NCBI GenBank assembly: GCA_003222675.1
Contig: QHWT01000066.1
Coordinates: 36,965-82,055 of the forward strand
DNA length: 45,091 bases
Reading direction: 5' to 3'
From: Acidobacteriota bacterium
GTDB taxonomy: Bacteria > Acidobacteriota > Vicinamibacteria > Vicinamibacterales > 2-12-FULL-66-21
The position numbers and the translations under genes are program-made. The notes below the pieces were generated by a model, which saw only the letters and a program-made list of their open reading frames with translations, was not told the DNA's origin and did no database searches. This document shows positions 25,349-33,042 of the stretch, piece after piece; within the stretch, counting starts at the first letter, position 1, and every line of letters starts with the position of its first letter.

Positions 25349-26443
25349 TTACACGGACATCAGGCTCGCAAGGAGCTGGCCCGGCGATTTCTGGCGAGTT
25401 GATTCGGTGATTAACTGGCCGCAAGCCGCTCGAATGTCGCGGCCGCGCGACTTGCGCACGGATACGACGATCCCGCGCTCCGCAAGAATCTGCGCGAAAC
25501 GATTGACCCGCGCATCCGAAGGCCGCTCATGAGGAATGCCCGCCGCCTCGTTGAGCGGCAGCAGGTTCACCTTCGCGCGAATCCCGTTGAGCAGGCGCAC
25601 CAATCGACGCGCATCTTCGTCGGTATCGTTCACGTCCTTCAGCATCACGTACTCGAATGTGATGCGTTCGCGGCGCTTCACCGGGAAGCTGCGGCAGGCG
25701 TCGAGGAGTTCTTTCAAGCCGTACTTGCGATTGATCGGCACGAGCAGATCGCGCTGATCCTCGGTAGTCGCGTGCAGAGAAATCGCAAGGTTCGGCATGA
25801 GCGGCTCGGTCGCCAGCCGCTCCAGCGCCGGCAGGACGCCAACCGTCGACAGCGTCACGCGCCGCGGATTCACGGACAGCCCGTGCCCGTCCGCGAGAAT
25901 GCGCAAAGCCTTCATCGTTGCGTCGTAATTATGGAGCGGCTCTCCCATCCCCATCAGCACGACATTGAAGCGCGAGTGCAGCATATCCAGCTCGCGCGTG
26001 AGCACGCGCACCTGGCCGGCGATTTCGCCGGCCGTGAGGTTGCGGATGATGCCCATCTTGCCGGTCAGGCAGAAGCCGCAGCGCATCGCGCAGCCGACCT
26101 GCGTCGAGAGACAGAACGTGTTCGACGGCGTGTCGGGGATGAACACGGATTCGATGAGCTGCCCGTCTTCGAGCCGGAGGAGAAATTTCATGGTGCCGTC
26201 GATCGACCGCTCTCGACGAATCACTTCTGGCGTGATGATCCGGAACTCCGCCGCGAGCGTAGACCGCAACTCGCGCCCGAGATCGGTCATCTCACCAAAA
26301 TCGGTGACACCGCGCTTATGTATCCACTGAAAGAGCTGCCGGCCGTGGAAACGCGGACGTCCCAGCGTTTCGAGCGCCTGCTCGAGCTCGGCAAGCTCCA
26401 TCTCGGCGATGTCGTGGCGGCATTCAGTCAGCATGATGAACAC
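25349..26443 (-). CDS. rlmN: Dual-specificity 23S rRNA A2503 / tRNA A37 C2-methyltransferase
   Basis: The 364-residue radical-SAM enzyme methylates C2 of adenosine 2503 in 23S rRNA and usually A37 of some tRNAs. It shows the N-terminal helical region (RFHGRQLFQWIHKRGVTDF), the cluster motif CAMRCGFC in STQVGCAMRCGFCLTGKMG, MGMGEPLHNYD, NLAISLHATTEDQRDLLVPIN, and the C-terminal methyl-carrying Cys in RGRDIRAACGQL. Length is typical. It is read opposite to the purine genes on both sides and is divergent from the M16 peptidase. An ATG three codons downstream is an alternative start. Confidence 0.95.
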   Translation of the reverse strand: MFIMLTECRHDIAEMELAELEQALETLGRPRFHGRQLFQWIHKRGVTDFGEMTDLGRELRSTLAAEFRIITPEVIRRERSIDGTMKFLLRLEDGQLIESVFIPDTPSNTFCLSTQVGCAMRCGFCLTGKMGIIRNLTAGEIAGQVRVLTRELDMLHSRFNVVLMGMGEPLHNYDATMKALRILADGHGLSVNPRRVTLSTVGVLPALERLATEPLMPNLAISLHATTEDQRDLLVPINRKYGLKELLDACRSFPVKRRERITFEYVMLKDVNDTDEDARRLVRLLNGIRAKVNLLPLNEAAGIPHERPSDARVNRFAQILAERGIVVSVRKSRGRDIRAACGQLITESTRQKSPGQLLASLMSV

Positions 26444-26535
26444 GTGAGCCGGACTGTACGCCCCGGCGTGGTGGCAAGAACTCGAATCCTTATTGTACTA
26501 TCTCGGTCCAGCACGGCTTTTCGGCTCCGAGCATG

Positions 26536-26565
26536 TTGCGCGAGAGCGGCGGGGCGTGGTAAAAT
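26536..26565 (+). promoter_or_regulatory. Probable sigma70-type promoter for the M16 peptidase
   Basis: TTGCGC (26536-26541) and TAAAAT (26560-26565) are separated by 18 bases and followed by an AT-rich stretch, unusual in this GC-rich window. The start of transcription would be near 26572, giving a leader of about 88 bases before the ATG at 26660. Confidence 0.5.
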
Positions 26566-26659
26566 TCGTTTTTTAAACGTCTTCGGTAATTCCTTTCCTT
26601 ACAAGCACTTGCGCGTCACGGTTGTGAATACCGGCGCAGGCAGCGGCTCTCACTGACGC

Positions 26660-27916
26660 ATGGTCACACGCGAGGTCCTGGATACCGGCCTTCGTCTCAT
26701 CACCGAGTCGATGCCGCACGTCCGGTCGGTCAGCATCGGTGTCTGGCTGATGCGCGGCTCGCGTCATGAGACGAACGACCAGAGCGGCATTGCGCATTTC
26801 GTCGAACACATGCTCTTCAAGGGAACCGCGACACGCACCGCCGAAGACATCGCGCAGACGATCGATTCTATCGGCGGCCAGCTCGATGCGTTCACCGCGA
26901 AGGAGTACGCGAGCTACTACATCAAGGTCCTCGACGAGCACCTGCCCCTCGCGGTCGATTTGCTCTCGGACATCGTCATGAACCCGCGGTTTTCGGAAGA
27001 CGAGCTCGAGCGCGAGAAGAAGGTGATCCTCGAAGAGATCAAGATGGTAGAGGACACGCCGGACGATCTCGTCCACGAGCTGTTTACGCAGCATTTCTGG
27101 GAAGGGCACCCGCTCGGACGGCCGATCCTCGGCACGAAGGAGACGGTGGAGTCGTTCACGCCGGATGTTCTGCGCGAGTACTTCCGCGCGGCTTACGCGG
27201 CGCCGAACCTGATCGTCTCAGCCGCGGGGAATATCGATCACGCGCAGGTGCGCGATCTGGTGAACCGCGCGTTCCAGAGTCTGCCGCGCTCCGCGCCGCA
27301 GTACTCGGATGCTGTTCCGCGCGTTGTGCCGCAGGTCGTCGTCAGATCCAAGGAGCTCGAACAGAGCCACTTGTGTCTCGGGACTGGCAGCTATCCGCAG
27401 AATCACGACGACCGGTACGTGAGCTACATCATGAACACCGTCCTCGGCGGCTCGATGAGCTCACGACTGTTTCAGAATGTGCGGGAAAAGCGGGGTCTCG
27501 CGTACGCGGTGTTCAGCGGGTTGAGCGCCTATCGCGACACGGGGAACATCACGATCTACGCGGGCTGCGCGAACGAAGCGGTCACCGAGGTGGTGGCCCT
27601 GTGCGTTGACGAGCTGCGCACGATGAAGAATACGCTGGTGCCGGGCGCGGAGCTGCGGCGCGCGAAGGATCATCTCAAGGGCAGTCTGATGCTGAGCCTC
27701 GAGAATACCGCGAGCCGCATGTCGCACCTCGCGCGCCAGGAGATCTACTTCGATCGGCACTTCGGTCTCGACGAGACGCTCGCCGGTGTCGAGCGCGTGT
27801 CGGCGGACGACGTGCAGCGCGTCGCGCGCGATCTGTTCGCGAACGGGTCGCTCGCCGCCACGGTGCTGGGGCCCTCGCCCGCCGAAGTCACCCGCGCTCA
27901 ATTGGATCTCGGCTAG
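26660..27916 (+). CDS. M16-family zinc peptidase (processing-peptidase-like)
   Basis: The 418-residue protein has the inverted zinc motif HFVEH at residues 46-50 (two His ligands and the catalytic Glu49) and the distal Glu ligand at about 126 in VILEEIKM. It has the two-lobe length of single-chain bacterial M16B enzymes related to mitochondrial processing peptidase beta. The second lobe carries the conserved R/Y region NVREKRGLAYAVFSG. It would degrade or trim peptides, possibly leader or signal fragments. No inactive M16 partner is next to it. Its placement ahead of purB is not obviously functional, and a GC-rich tandem repeat separates them. Confidence 0.9.
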   Translation: MVTREVLDTGLRLITESMPHVRSVSIGVWLMRGSRHETNDQSGIAHFVEHMLFKGTATRTAEDIAQTIDSIGGQLDAFTAKEYASYYIKVLDEHLPLAVDLLSDIVMNPRFSEDELEREKKVILEEIKMVEDTPDDLVHELFTQHFWEGHPLGRPILGTKETVESFTPDVLREYFRAAYAAPNLIVSAAGNIDHAQVRDLVNRAFQSLPRSAPQYSDAVPRVVPQVVVRSKELEQSHLCLGTGSYPQNHDDRYVSYIMNTVLGGSMSSRLFQNVREKRGLAYAVFSGLSAYRDTGNITIYAGCANEAVTEVVALCVDELRTMKNTLVPGAELRRAKDHLKGSLMLSLENTASRMSHLARQEIYFDRHFGLDETLAGVERVSADDVQRVARDLFANGSLAATVLGPSPAEVTRAQLDLG

Positions 27917-27961
27917 GCCCGTTATGCCACCAGCGATGAAATCGCTTTTTTTCGTTGACTG

Positions 27962-28218
27962 CCCGCAAGCGACCGAGCCGGGGAGCCCCAGGGCCAAGGC
28001 GCGCACGGCGCGCCTGCGGCCGGGGTCCCCGCCACGCGTTTTGTCCGTGGTGGGGTGGAGAGGGAGCGGCGCGGGGCGCCGGGGTCCCCGCAAGCGACCG
28101 AGCCGGGGTGTGGGGCGGAGCCCCAGGGCCGAGGCGCGCACGGCGCGCCTGCGAGGGAGCGGCGCGGGGCGCCGGGGTCCCCGCAAGCGACCGAGCCGGG
28201 GTGTGGGGCGGAGCCCCA
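27962..28218. repeat. GC-rich tandem repeat, about 93-bp period, 2.5 copies
   Basis: Two identical 66-base blocks (28060-28125 and 28153-28218) start 93 bases apart and run from GAGGGAGCGGCG to GGGGCGGAGCCCCA. They are linked by AGGGCCGAGGCGCGCACGGC-type sequence. A partial third copy with one base change lies at 27962-28017. The unit contains several stems (GGGGC-GGA-GCCCC; AGGCGCG-CACGG-CGCGCCT). It fills the 312-base gap between the M16 gene and purB, where I see no gene. The last copy ends 10 bases before the purB ATG, so it covers the leader and leaves no normal Shine-Dalgarno sequence. Confidence 0.85.
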
Positions 28219-28228
28219 CGAGAATTAG

Positions 28229-29545
28229 ATGATTCGTCGATACACCAATCCCGAAATGGGCGCGATCTGGAGCGATCAGCACCGCTATGATGCGTGGCTC
28301 CAGGTGGAACTTGCCACCACCGACGCGATGGCGGATGCTGGCATCGTCCCCCTCGATGCCGCGCGCGAACTGCGCGCGAAGGCGTGCTTCGATCCCGCGC
28401 GCATTGACGAAATCGAGCAGACGACGCAGCACGACGTCATTGCGTTTACAACGGCCGTCGCCGAGCGCGTCGGGCCCGCCGCGCGCTGGCTGCATTTTGG
28501 CCTGACCTCGTCAGACGTGCTCGATACGGCACTTGCGCTGCAGATGCGTGACGCCTGCGGGCTCATCATCAAAGGCATTGCCGCCGCGATGGAAGCGGTG
28601 CGGGAGCGCGCCGAGGAGCACCGCGCTACGCCGATGATCGGTCGCACGCACGGCGTGCATGCGGAGCCGATGACGTTCGGCTTGAAGCTTGCGCTCTGGT
28701 ACACGGGACTGCAGCGGGATCTCGACCGCGTGCTGCGCGCGCGCGACATCATCTCGGTCGGCAAGATTTCTGGTGCGGTTGGCACCTTCGCGCATCTCGA
28801 TCCCGGCATCGAGGCGCGTGTCTGCGAACGCCTCGGCCTCCATCCCGCGCCCGTCTCGTCGCAGGTGATTCAACGCGACCGCCATGCGGAGCTCCTGTCG
28901 GCGCTGGCGATCACCGGCGCCTCGCTCGAAACGTTCGCGCTCGAGATTCGCGGTCTGCAGAAAACAGAAATCGGCGAGGTCGAGGAGCCGTTCGGCAAGG
29001 GGCAGAAGGGCTCGTCCGCGATGCCGCACAAGCGCAACCCGATCGGCTGCGAGCAGATCGTCGGTCTCGCGAGGCTGCTGCGCGCGAATGCCATGGCGGC
29101 TTTCGAGAACATTGCGCTCTGGCACGAACGCGACATCTCGCATTCATCCGTCGAGCGGGTGATTCTGCCCGACAGCTTCATCGTGCTCGATCACATGCTG
29201 CGGCGCTTCACGCGGATTGCCCGCGGGATGGTTGTCTATCCCGACCGCATGAAGGAAAACCTCGAGCGCTCGCGCGGCGTGGTCTTCTCCGGTACTGTCC
29301 TGCTCGAGCTCGCCCGCCGCGGCGTCTCGCGCGAGCAGGCGTATGAATGGGTGCAGCGAAACGCTATGCGGTCGTTCCACGAAAAGCGGGACTTCAAGGA
29401 ACTGCTGCTCGCTGACGGCGACGTCACGAAGGTGCTCTCGCGCGCCGAGATCGCCAAGGCGTTCGATCTCAACGGCCAGTTGCGCAACGTCGACAAGGTG
29501 TTCGCGCGCGTGTTCACAGGCGTGCCGGCGATGACTTCCTGCTGA
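28229..29545 (+). CDS. purB: Adenylosuccinate lyase
   Basis: The 438-residue enzyme cleaves SAICAR to AICAR (step 8) and adenylosuccinate to AMP. It carries the fumarase/lyase superfamily pieces: TTQHDVIAFTTAVAE, HFGLTSSDVLDTA, GRTHGVHAEPMTFG with the catalytic His, and the flexible signature loop KGSSAMPHKRNPIG with the catalytic Ser. The chain starts with the usual RYTNPEMGAIWSDQ. Length is normal for the roughly 430-residue bacterial type. No good Shine-Dalgarno sequence precedes the ATG because the GC-rich repeat ends 10 bases upstream. Confidence 0.96.
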   Translation: MIRRYTNPEMGAIWSDQHRYDAWLQVELATTDAMADAGIVPLDAARELRAKACFDPARIDEIEQTTQHDVIAFTTAVAERVGPAARWLHFGLTSSDVLDTALALQMRDACGLIIKGIAAAMEAVRERAEEHRATPMIGRTHGVHAEPMTFGLKLALWYTGLQRDLDRVLRARDIISVGKISGAVGTFAHLDPGIEARVCERLGLHPAPVSSQVIQRDRHAELLSALAITGASLETFALEIRGLQKTEIGEVEEPFGKGQKGSSAMPHKRNPIGCEQIVGLARLLRANAMAAFENIALWHERDISHSSVERVILPDSFIVLDHMLRRFTRIARGMVVYPDRMKENLERSRGVVFSGTVLLELARRGVSREQAYEWVQRNAMRSFHEKRDFKELLLADGDVTKVLSRAEIAKAFDLNGQLRNVDKVFARVFTGVPAMTSC

Positions 29546-29551
29546 CCGCCT

Positions 29552-29686
29552 CCGCCAAGGCTACGGCGAGTTCTCCGCAGCTTCAGCGAAGGCGAAAGGC
29601 GGAACCCACGAAGTTGCAAGAAGTTCACCAGCGCCTGCGGCCGCAAGCGAGCGCCGGAGGGAACCCCCGACGCGCAGCGTTGGGGC
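29552..29686. other. Hairpin-rich purB-purS spacer
   Basis: The 207-base gap contains a foldback of CCGCC...GGCGG type (about 29547-29602, with TCCGCCAAGGCTACGGCG). It also has a strong stem CCCCGACGC-GCA-GCGTTGGGG (about 29666-29686) with one G-T pair. No reading frame of interest is seen. GGAG eight bases before the purS ATG is a usable Shine-Dalgarno sequence. The stems may set mRNA processing or stability between purB and purSQL. Confidence 0.5.
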
Positions 29687-29752
29687 CTGGGCGACCGCGA
29701 GCGCGCAGCGAGGCGGGAAATGTTAAAGGGGCCCCGCCGAGCGGAGTAAAAG

Positions 29753-29992
29753 ATGAAAGCCCGCGTTTACGTCACGTTGAAACCATCGGTGTTCGACCCG
29801 CAAGGACGAACGATCGCAGAGGCCCTGCACTCGCTCGGCTATGCCGGCGTCGGCGACGTGCGGCAAGGCAAGTTCTTCGAGCTCGAGGTGAACGCCGGCT
29901 CTGACGATCAGGCGCGCGCGCTCGCGTCCGAAGTGGCCGACAAGGTGCTCGCGAATCCGGTAATCGAAAGCTATCGCGTCGAGATTGTGTAG
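29753..29992 (+). CDS. purS: Phosphoribosylformylglycinamidine synthase subunit PurS
   Basis: The 79-residue protein is the small structural subunit of the three-part FGAM synthase (PurS-PurQ-PurL) that performs step 4. It matches the family throughout: KARVYVTLKPSVFDPQG, AEALHSLGYAGVGDVRQGKFFEL and ANPVIESYRVEIV. PurS bridges glutaminase PurQ and synthase PurL and helps pass ammonia. Its presence shows that the enzyme here is of the Bacillus type and not the single large PurL of E. coli, which agrees with the size of the purL reading frames downstream. Confidence 0.96.
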   Translation: MKARVYVTLKPSVFDPQGRTIAEALHSLGYAGVGDVRQGKFFELEVNAGSDDQARALASEVADKVLANPVIESYRVEIV

Positions 29993-30000
29993 CCGCCGGC

Positions 30001-30028
30001 AACTGGCAACTGACAACTGGTAACTGAC
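30001..30028 (+). repeat. Four heptanucleotide units filling the purQ ribosome-binding region
   Basis: AACTGGC, AACTGAC, AACTGGT and AACTGAC follow each other exactly, ending at the base before the purQ ATG (30029). The array takes up the spacer after purS (stop at 29992) and removes any recognisable Shine-Dalgarno sequence. The sequence is unrelated to the other 7-base arrays in the window. Confidence 0.85.
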
Positions 30029-30742
30029 ATGAAATTTGCCGTCGTCGTCTTTCCCGGATCAAATTGCGATCACGACGCGTACCACGCGACAAGGCACGTC
30101 TTGGGTCAGGACGCCGAGTTCGTGTGGCACAAGGAGACGGAGCTGAAGGGGGCCGACGCGGTCATCCTGCCTGGCGGCTTCGCCCACGGTGATTACCTGC
30201 GCACCGGCGCCATTGCACGCTTCTCGCCCGTCATGCCCGCGGTCATCGACTTCGCGCGTCGCGGCGGCCCTGTGCTCGGCATCTGCAACGGGTTCCAGAT
30301 CCTGCTCGAAGCCGGACTGCTGCCAGGCGCCATGCTGCGCAACCGCGACCTGAAATATCACTGCGAGCACATCATCGTGCGCGTCGAGCAGACCGATACG
30401 CCGTTCACGCTGCAGGCCTCGAGAGGTCAGCGCCTGCGATTGCCGATTGCGCACGGCGAAGGCAACTATTTTGCGGATGCCGATGTCCTGCAGCAGCTCG
30501 AAGCCCAGCGCCGCGTGATTTTCCGCTACTGCGACGAGAGCGGCGAAGTCACCGATGCGGCGAACCCGAATGGATCGGTCCACCACATTGCGGGCATCTG
30601 CAGCGAAGGACGGAACATCGTCGGCCTGATGCCGCACCCGGAACGCGCGTGCGAAGGGCCGCTGGGGAGCGCCGACGGCCTGGTCATGCTCGAGTCCGTC
30701 GTGGCCGCGTTGTCGCGTGAAGGAGCGGTGCGGGGCGCATGA
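30029..30742 (+). CDS. purQ: Phosphoribosylformylglycinamidine synthase, glutaminase subunit PurQ
   Basis: The 237-residue class I glutamine amidotransferase releases ammonia for FGAM synthesis. The nucleophile is Cys86 in VLGICNGFQ, and the triad is completed by His203 and Glu205 in LMPHPER. The start [15 protein letters not shown] is typical. The stop overlaps the purL ATG as ATGA (30739-30742), so translation of PurQ and PurL is coupled. A heptanucleotide array sits where the Shine-Dalgarno sequence should be. Initiation may depend on coupling with purS or on an unstructured leader. Confidence 0.96.
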   Translation: MKFAVVVFPGSNCDHDAYHATRHVLGQDAEFVWHKETELKGADAVILPGGFAHGDYLRTGAIARFSPVMPAVIDFARRGGPVLGICNGFQILLEAGLLPGAMLRNRDLKYHCEHIIVRVEQTDTPFTLQASRGQRLRLPIAHGEGNYFADADVLQQLEAQRRVIFRYCDESGEVTDAANPNGSVHHIAGICSEGRNIVGLMPHPERACEGPLGSADGLVMLESVVAALSREGAVRGA

Positions 30743-31311
30743 CGATCGATCAGGCTGTTGTGGAGCGGCACGGCCTCACACGCGACGAGTACGAGCGGAT
30801 CGTCCGGTCGCTGAGACGCGAGCCGACGCTCACAGAGCTCGGGATCTTCTCCGTGATGTGGTCGGAGCACTGCAGCTACAAGAGCTCACGGATCCATCTG
30901 AAGAAGCTGCCGACCGCGGGCCCGCGCGTGCTGCAAGGCCCCGGCGAAAACGCGGGCGCCGTCGACATCGGCGATGGTCTCGCGGCGGTCTTCAAGATCG
31001 AATCGCACAACCACCCGTCGTTCATCGAGCCGTACCAAGGCGCCGCAACCGGCGTCGGCGGCATCATTCGCGACATCTTCACGATGGGGGCGCGTCCCAT
31101 TGCGTTGCTGAATGCGCTTCGCTTCGGGCCGCTCGACGGGCCGCACGGCGCGCGCACGCGGCGCATCGCCGAAGGCGTCGTCGCGGGCATCGGCGGTTAC
31201 GGCAACAGCATCGGAATTGCGACGGTCGGCGGAGAGATCGCATTCGAAGAACCGTACGCCGGCAATCCGCTCGTCAACGTGCTGTGTCTCGGAATCGCCG
31301 AAGGGCGCTAA
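30739..31311 (+). CDS. purL: PurL, N-terminal fragment (reading frame broken)
   Basis: These 190 residues are the first part of the Bacillus-type FGAM synthase large subunit: [20 protein letters not shown], the ATP/metal segment [25 protein letters not shown], and [15 protein letters not shown]. The frame then stops at TAA (31309-31311). The expected next block, a GVGN-containing segment of about 19 residues before AKTGRDG, is missing. The protein continues in the next frame from 31304. The two frames together amount to a complete PurL minus that block. The net loss fits about 56 bases. A real deletion and an assembly collapse are both possible. Confidence 0.85.
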   Translation: MTIDQAVVERHGLTRDEYERIVRSLRREPTLTELGIFSVMWSEHCSYKSSRIHLKKLPTAGPRVLQGPGENAGAVDIGDGLAAVFKIESHNHPSFIEPYQGAATGVGGIIRDIFTMGARPIALLNALRFGPLDGPHGARTRRIAEGVVAGIGGYGNSIGIATVGGEIAFEEPYAGNPLVNVLCLGIAEGR

Positions 31312-32905
31312 AACCGGCCGCGACGGGATTCACGGCGCAACGATGGCGTCGGCGGAGTTCGACGACAAGTCCGCGGAGAAGCGTCCGGCGGTGCAGGTCG
31401 GCGATCCGTTCATGGAAAAGCTCCTGCTCGAGGCGTGCCTGGAGCTCATGAAGACCGACGCGTTGATCGGCGTGCAGGACATGGGGGCCGCGGGGCTCAC
31501 GTGCTCTACGTGCGAGATGGGTGCGCGTGGCGGAGCCGGCATCGAGATCGACGTGCGGCACGTGCCGCAGCGCGAAACGGGGATGACGCCGTACGAAATC
31601 ATGCTCTCCGAGTCGCAGGAACGCATGCTGCTCGTGGTGAAGAAGGGTCGTGAAGCGGAAGTGGAGCGGATCTTCGAGAAGTGGGACCTGCACGCCGCGC
31701 ACATCGGAGAGGTGACCACCGACGGGCTGCTGCGGGTCAGGGATCGCGGACAGGTCGTTGCCGAAATCCCGAACACCGCGCTCGTCGACGAAGCGCCGGT
31801 CTACGATCGGCCGACGAAGCGGCCGGCGTATCTGGATCACCTGAACACGATCGACGCGGCGTCGCTCGCGACCGTCGGCGCGAAGGACGCGCTGCTGAAG
31901 ATCCTCCGATCGCCGACCGTCGCCAGCAAACGTTGGGCGTATCGCCAGTACGACACGATGGTCCGCACCAACACCATCGCGCTGGCGGGCGTGAGCGCCG
32001 GTGTCGTGCGGGTGAAAGCGACGAACCGCGCACTCGCGATTTCCACCGATGGAAACGGTCGCTACTGTTACCTGAATCCGCGGCGCGGCGCGATGCTCGC
32101 GCTGGCTGAAGCGGCGCGCAACGTCGTCTGCGCCGGTGCGGTGCCGATCGGCGGCACGAATTGCCTGAACTTCGGCAATCCCGAGCGTCCCGAGATCATG
32201 TGGCAGTTCGTCGAGTGCGTCGAAGGACTGGCCGAGGCGTGCCGCGCGCTCGATATCCCGATCACCGGCGGCAACGTCAGCCTCTACAATGAGACGGACG
32301 GCAACGCGATTTATCCGACACCGATCATCGGGGTCGTCGGACTCATCGAAGACGCCGCCCGGGTGATCACGCGGACGTTCAAACGGGAGGGTGATGTGAT
32401 TGTGCTCCTCGGTGAAGACCGGGGAGAACTCGGCGGCAGCGAATACCTGCGGACCGTTCATGGTCTTGTCCGCGGCGATGCGCCCGCCCTCGATCTCGCA
32501 CGCGAGCGCGCATTGCAGACCGTTGTTTCTCGATCGGCGGCCGTGGGCCTTTTGCAGTCGGCGCACGACTGCTCGGACGGCGGCATCAGCGTCACGCTGG
32601 CGGAGAGCTGCTTCGATACGCGCGGACTTGGCGCCACGATCGATCTGGATGGCGTGAGCGCCGACATTGCGCTCTTCAGCGAGAGCGCGTCGCGGATTGT
32701 CGTCTCGGTCAATCCGTCGGACGAAGGCGAACTTCTGAAACGCGCAGCGGGCGCCGGTGTGCCAGCAAGTCGCATCGGTCGTGTCGGCGGCTCGCGACTG
32801 CAGATCAGCATCAACGGCGATCGAGCGATCGACATCGCTGTCGGCGAAGCGGAACAAGTCTGGGCGACGGCGCTCGAGAAATACTTCAAACGGGTTGCAG
32901 CATGA
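31304..32905 (+). CDS. purL: PurL, C-terminal fragment (resumes in a different frame)
   Basis: Homology resumes at 31304 with [19 protein letters not shown], one frame forward of the N-terminal part. The fragment of about 533 residues contains [56 protein letters not shown], the C-terminal AIRS-like half ([36 protein letters not shown]) and the end [17 protein letters not shown]. An ATG at 31343 or 31112 could start it alone, but a separate C-terminal half is not known to be functional. The stop overlaps an ATG at 32902 as ATGA. Every other conserved segment is intact, so the lesion is recent or artefactual. Confidence 0.82.
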   Translation, partial: GAKTGRDGIHGATMASAEFDDKSAEKRPAVQVGDPFMEKLLLEACLELMKTDALIGVQDMGAAGLTCSTCEMGARGGAGIEIDVRHVPQRETGMTPYEIMLSESQERMLLVVKKGREAEVERIFEKWDLHAAHIGEVTTDGLLRVRDRGQVVAEIPNTALVDEAPVYDRPTKRPAYLDHLNTIDAASLATVGAKDALLKILRSPTVASKRWAYRQYDTMVRTNTIALAGVSAGVVRVKATNRALAISTDGNGRYCYLNPRRGAMLALAEAARNVVCAGAVPIGGTNCLNFGNPERPEIMWQFVECVEGLAEACRALDIPITGGNVSLYNETDGNAIYPTPIIGVVGLIEDAARVITRTFKREGDVIVLLGEDRGELGGSEYLRTVHGLVRGDAPALDLARERALQTVVSRSAAVGLLQSAHDCSDGGISVTLAESCFDTRGLGATIDLDGVSADIALFSESASRIVVSVNPSDEGELLKRAAGAGVPASRIGRVGGSRLQISINGDRAIDIAVGEAEQVWATALEKYFKRVAA

Positions 32906-32906
32906 G

Positions 32907-33024
32907 CGACGAAACGCCGCAAGGTAGCCGAGCCGCAAGTACGCGAGCGCTCGAAGAGCGCCACGACGAAACGCCGCAAGGTAGCGCTTCAGGAGCCGCA
33001 AGTACGCGAGCGCTCGAAGAGCGC
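32907..33024. repeat. Direct duplication of a 55/61-bp unit at the purL-purF junction
   Basis: Copy 1 (32907-32961) and copy 2 (32964-33024) share CGACGAAACGCCGCAAGGTA at the left and a GAGCCGCAAGTACGCGAGCG block through CTCGAAGAGCGC at the right. Copy 2 has six extra bases in the middle. The unit contains small stems (GCGAGCGCTCG and GAGCGCTC). Read from ATG 32902, the array is open and in frame with purF and would encode a 47-residue extension with two [16 protein letters not shown] repeats. Confidence 0.85.
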
Positions 33025-33042
33025 GAGCAGCAGGACTATATA

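Noticed and set aside
27962-28218. CRISPR array
   Set aside because: The 93-bp unit is a long tandem with identical spacers, no short palindromic repeats with unique spacers, and no cas genes nearby.
31295-31320. Programmed frameshift in purL
   Set aside because: A conserved protein block is missing as well as the frame, and no slippery site or downstream structure of the usual kind is evident. A deletion explains both facts.
31274-33001. 575-codon minus-strand open frame over purL/purF
   Set aside because: Antisense shadow of the PurL C-terminal fragment, full of His/Arg/Asp composition typical of shadow frames.
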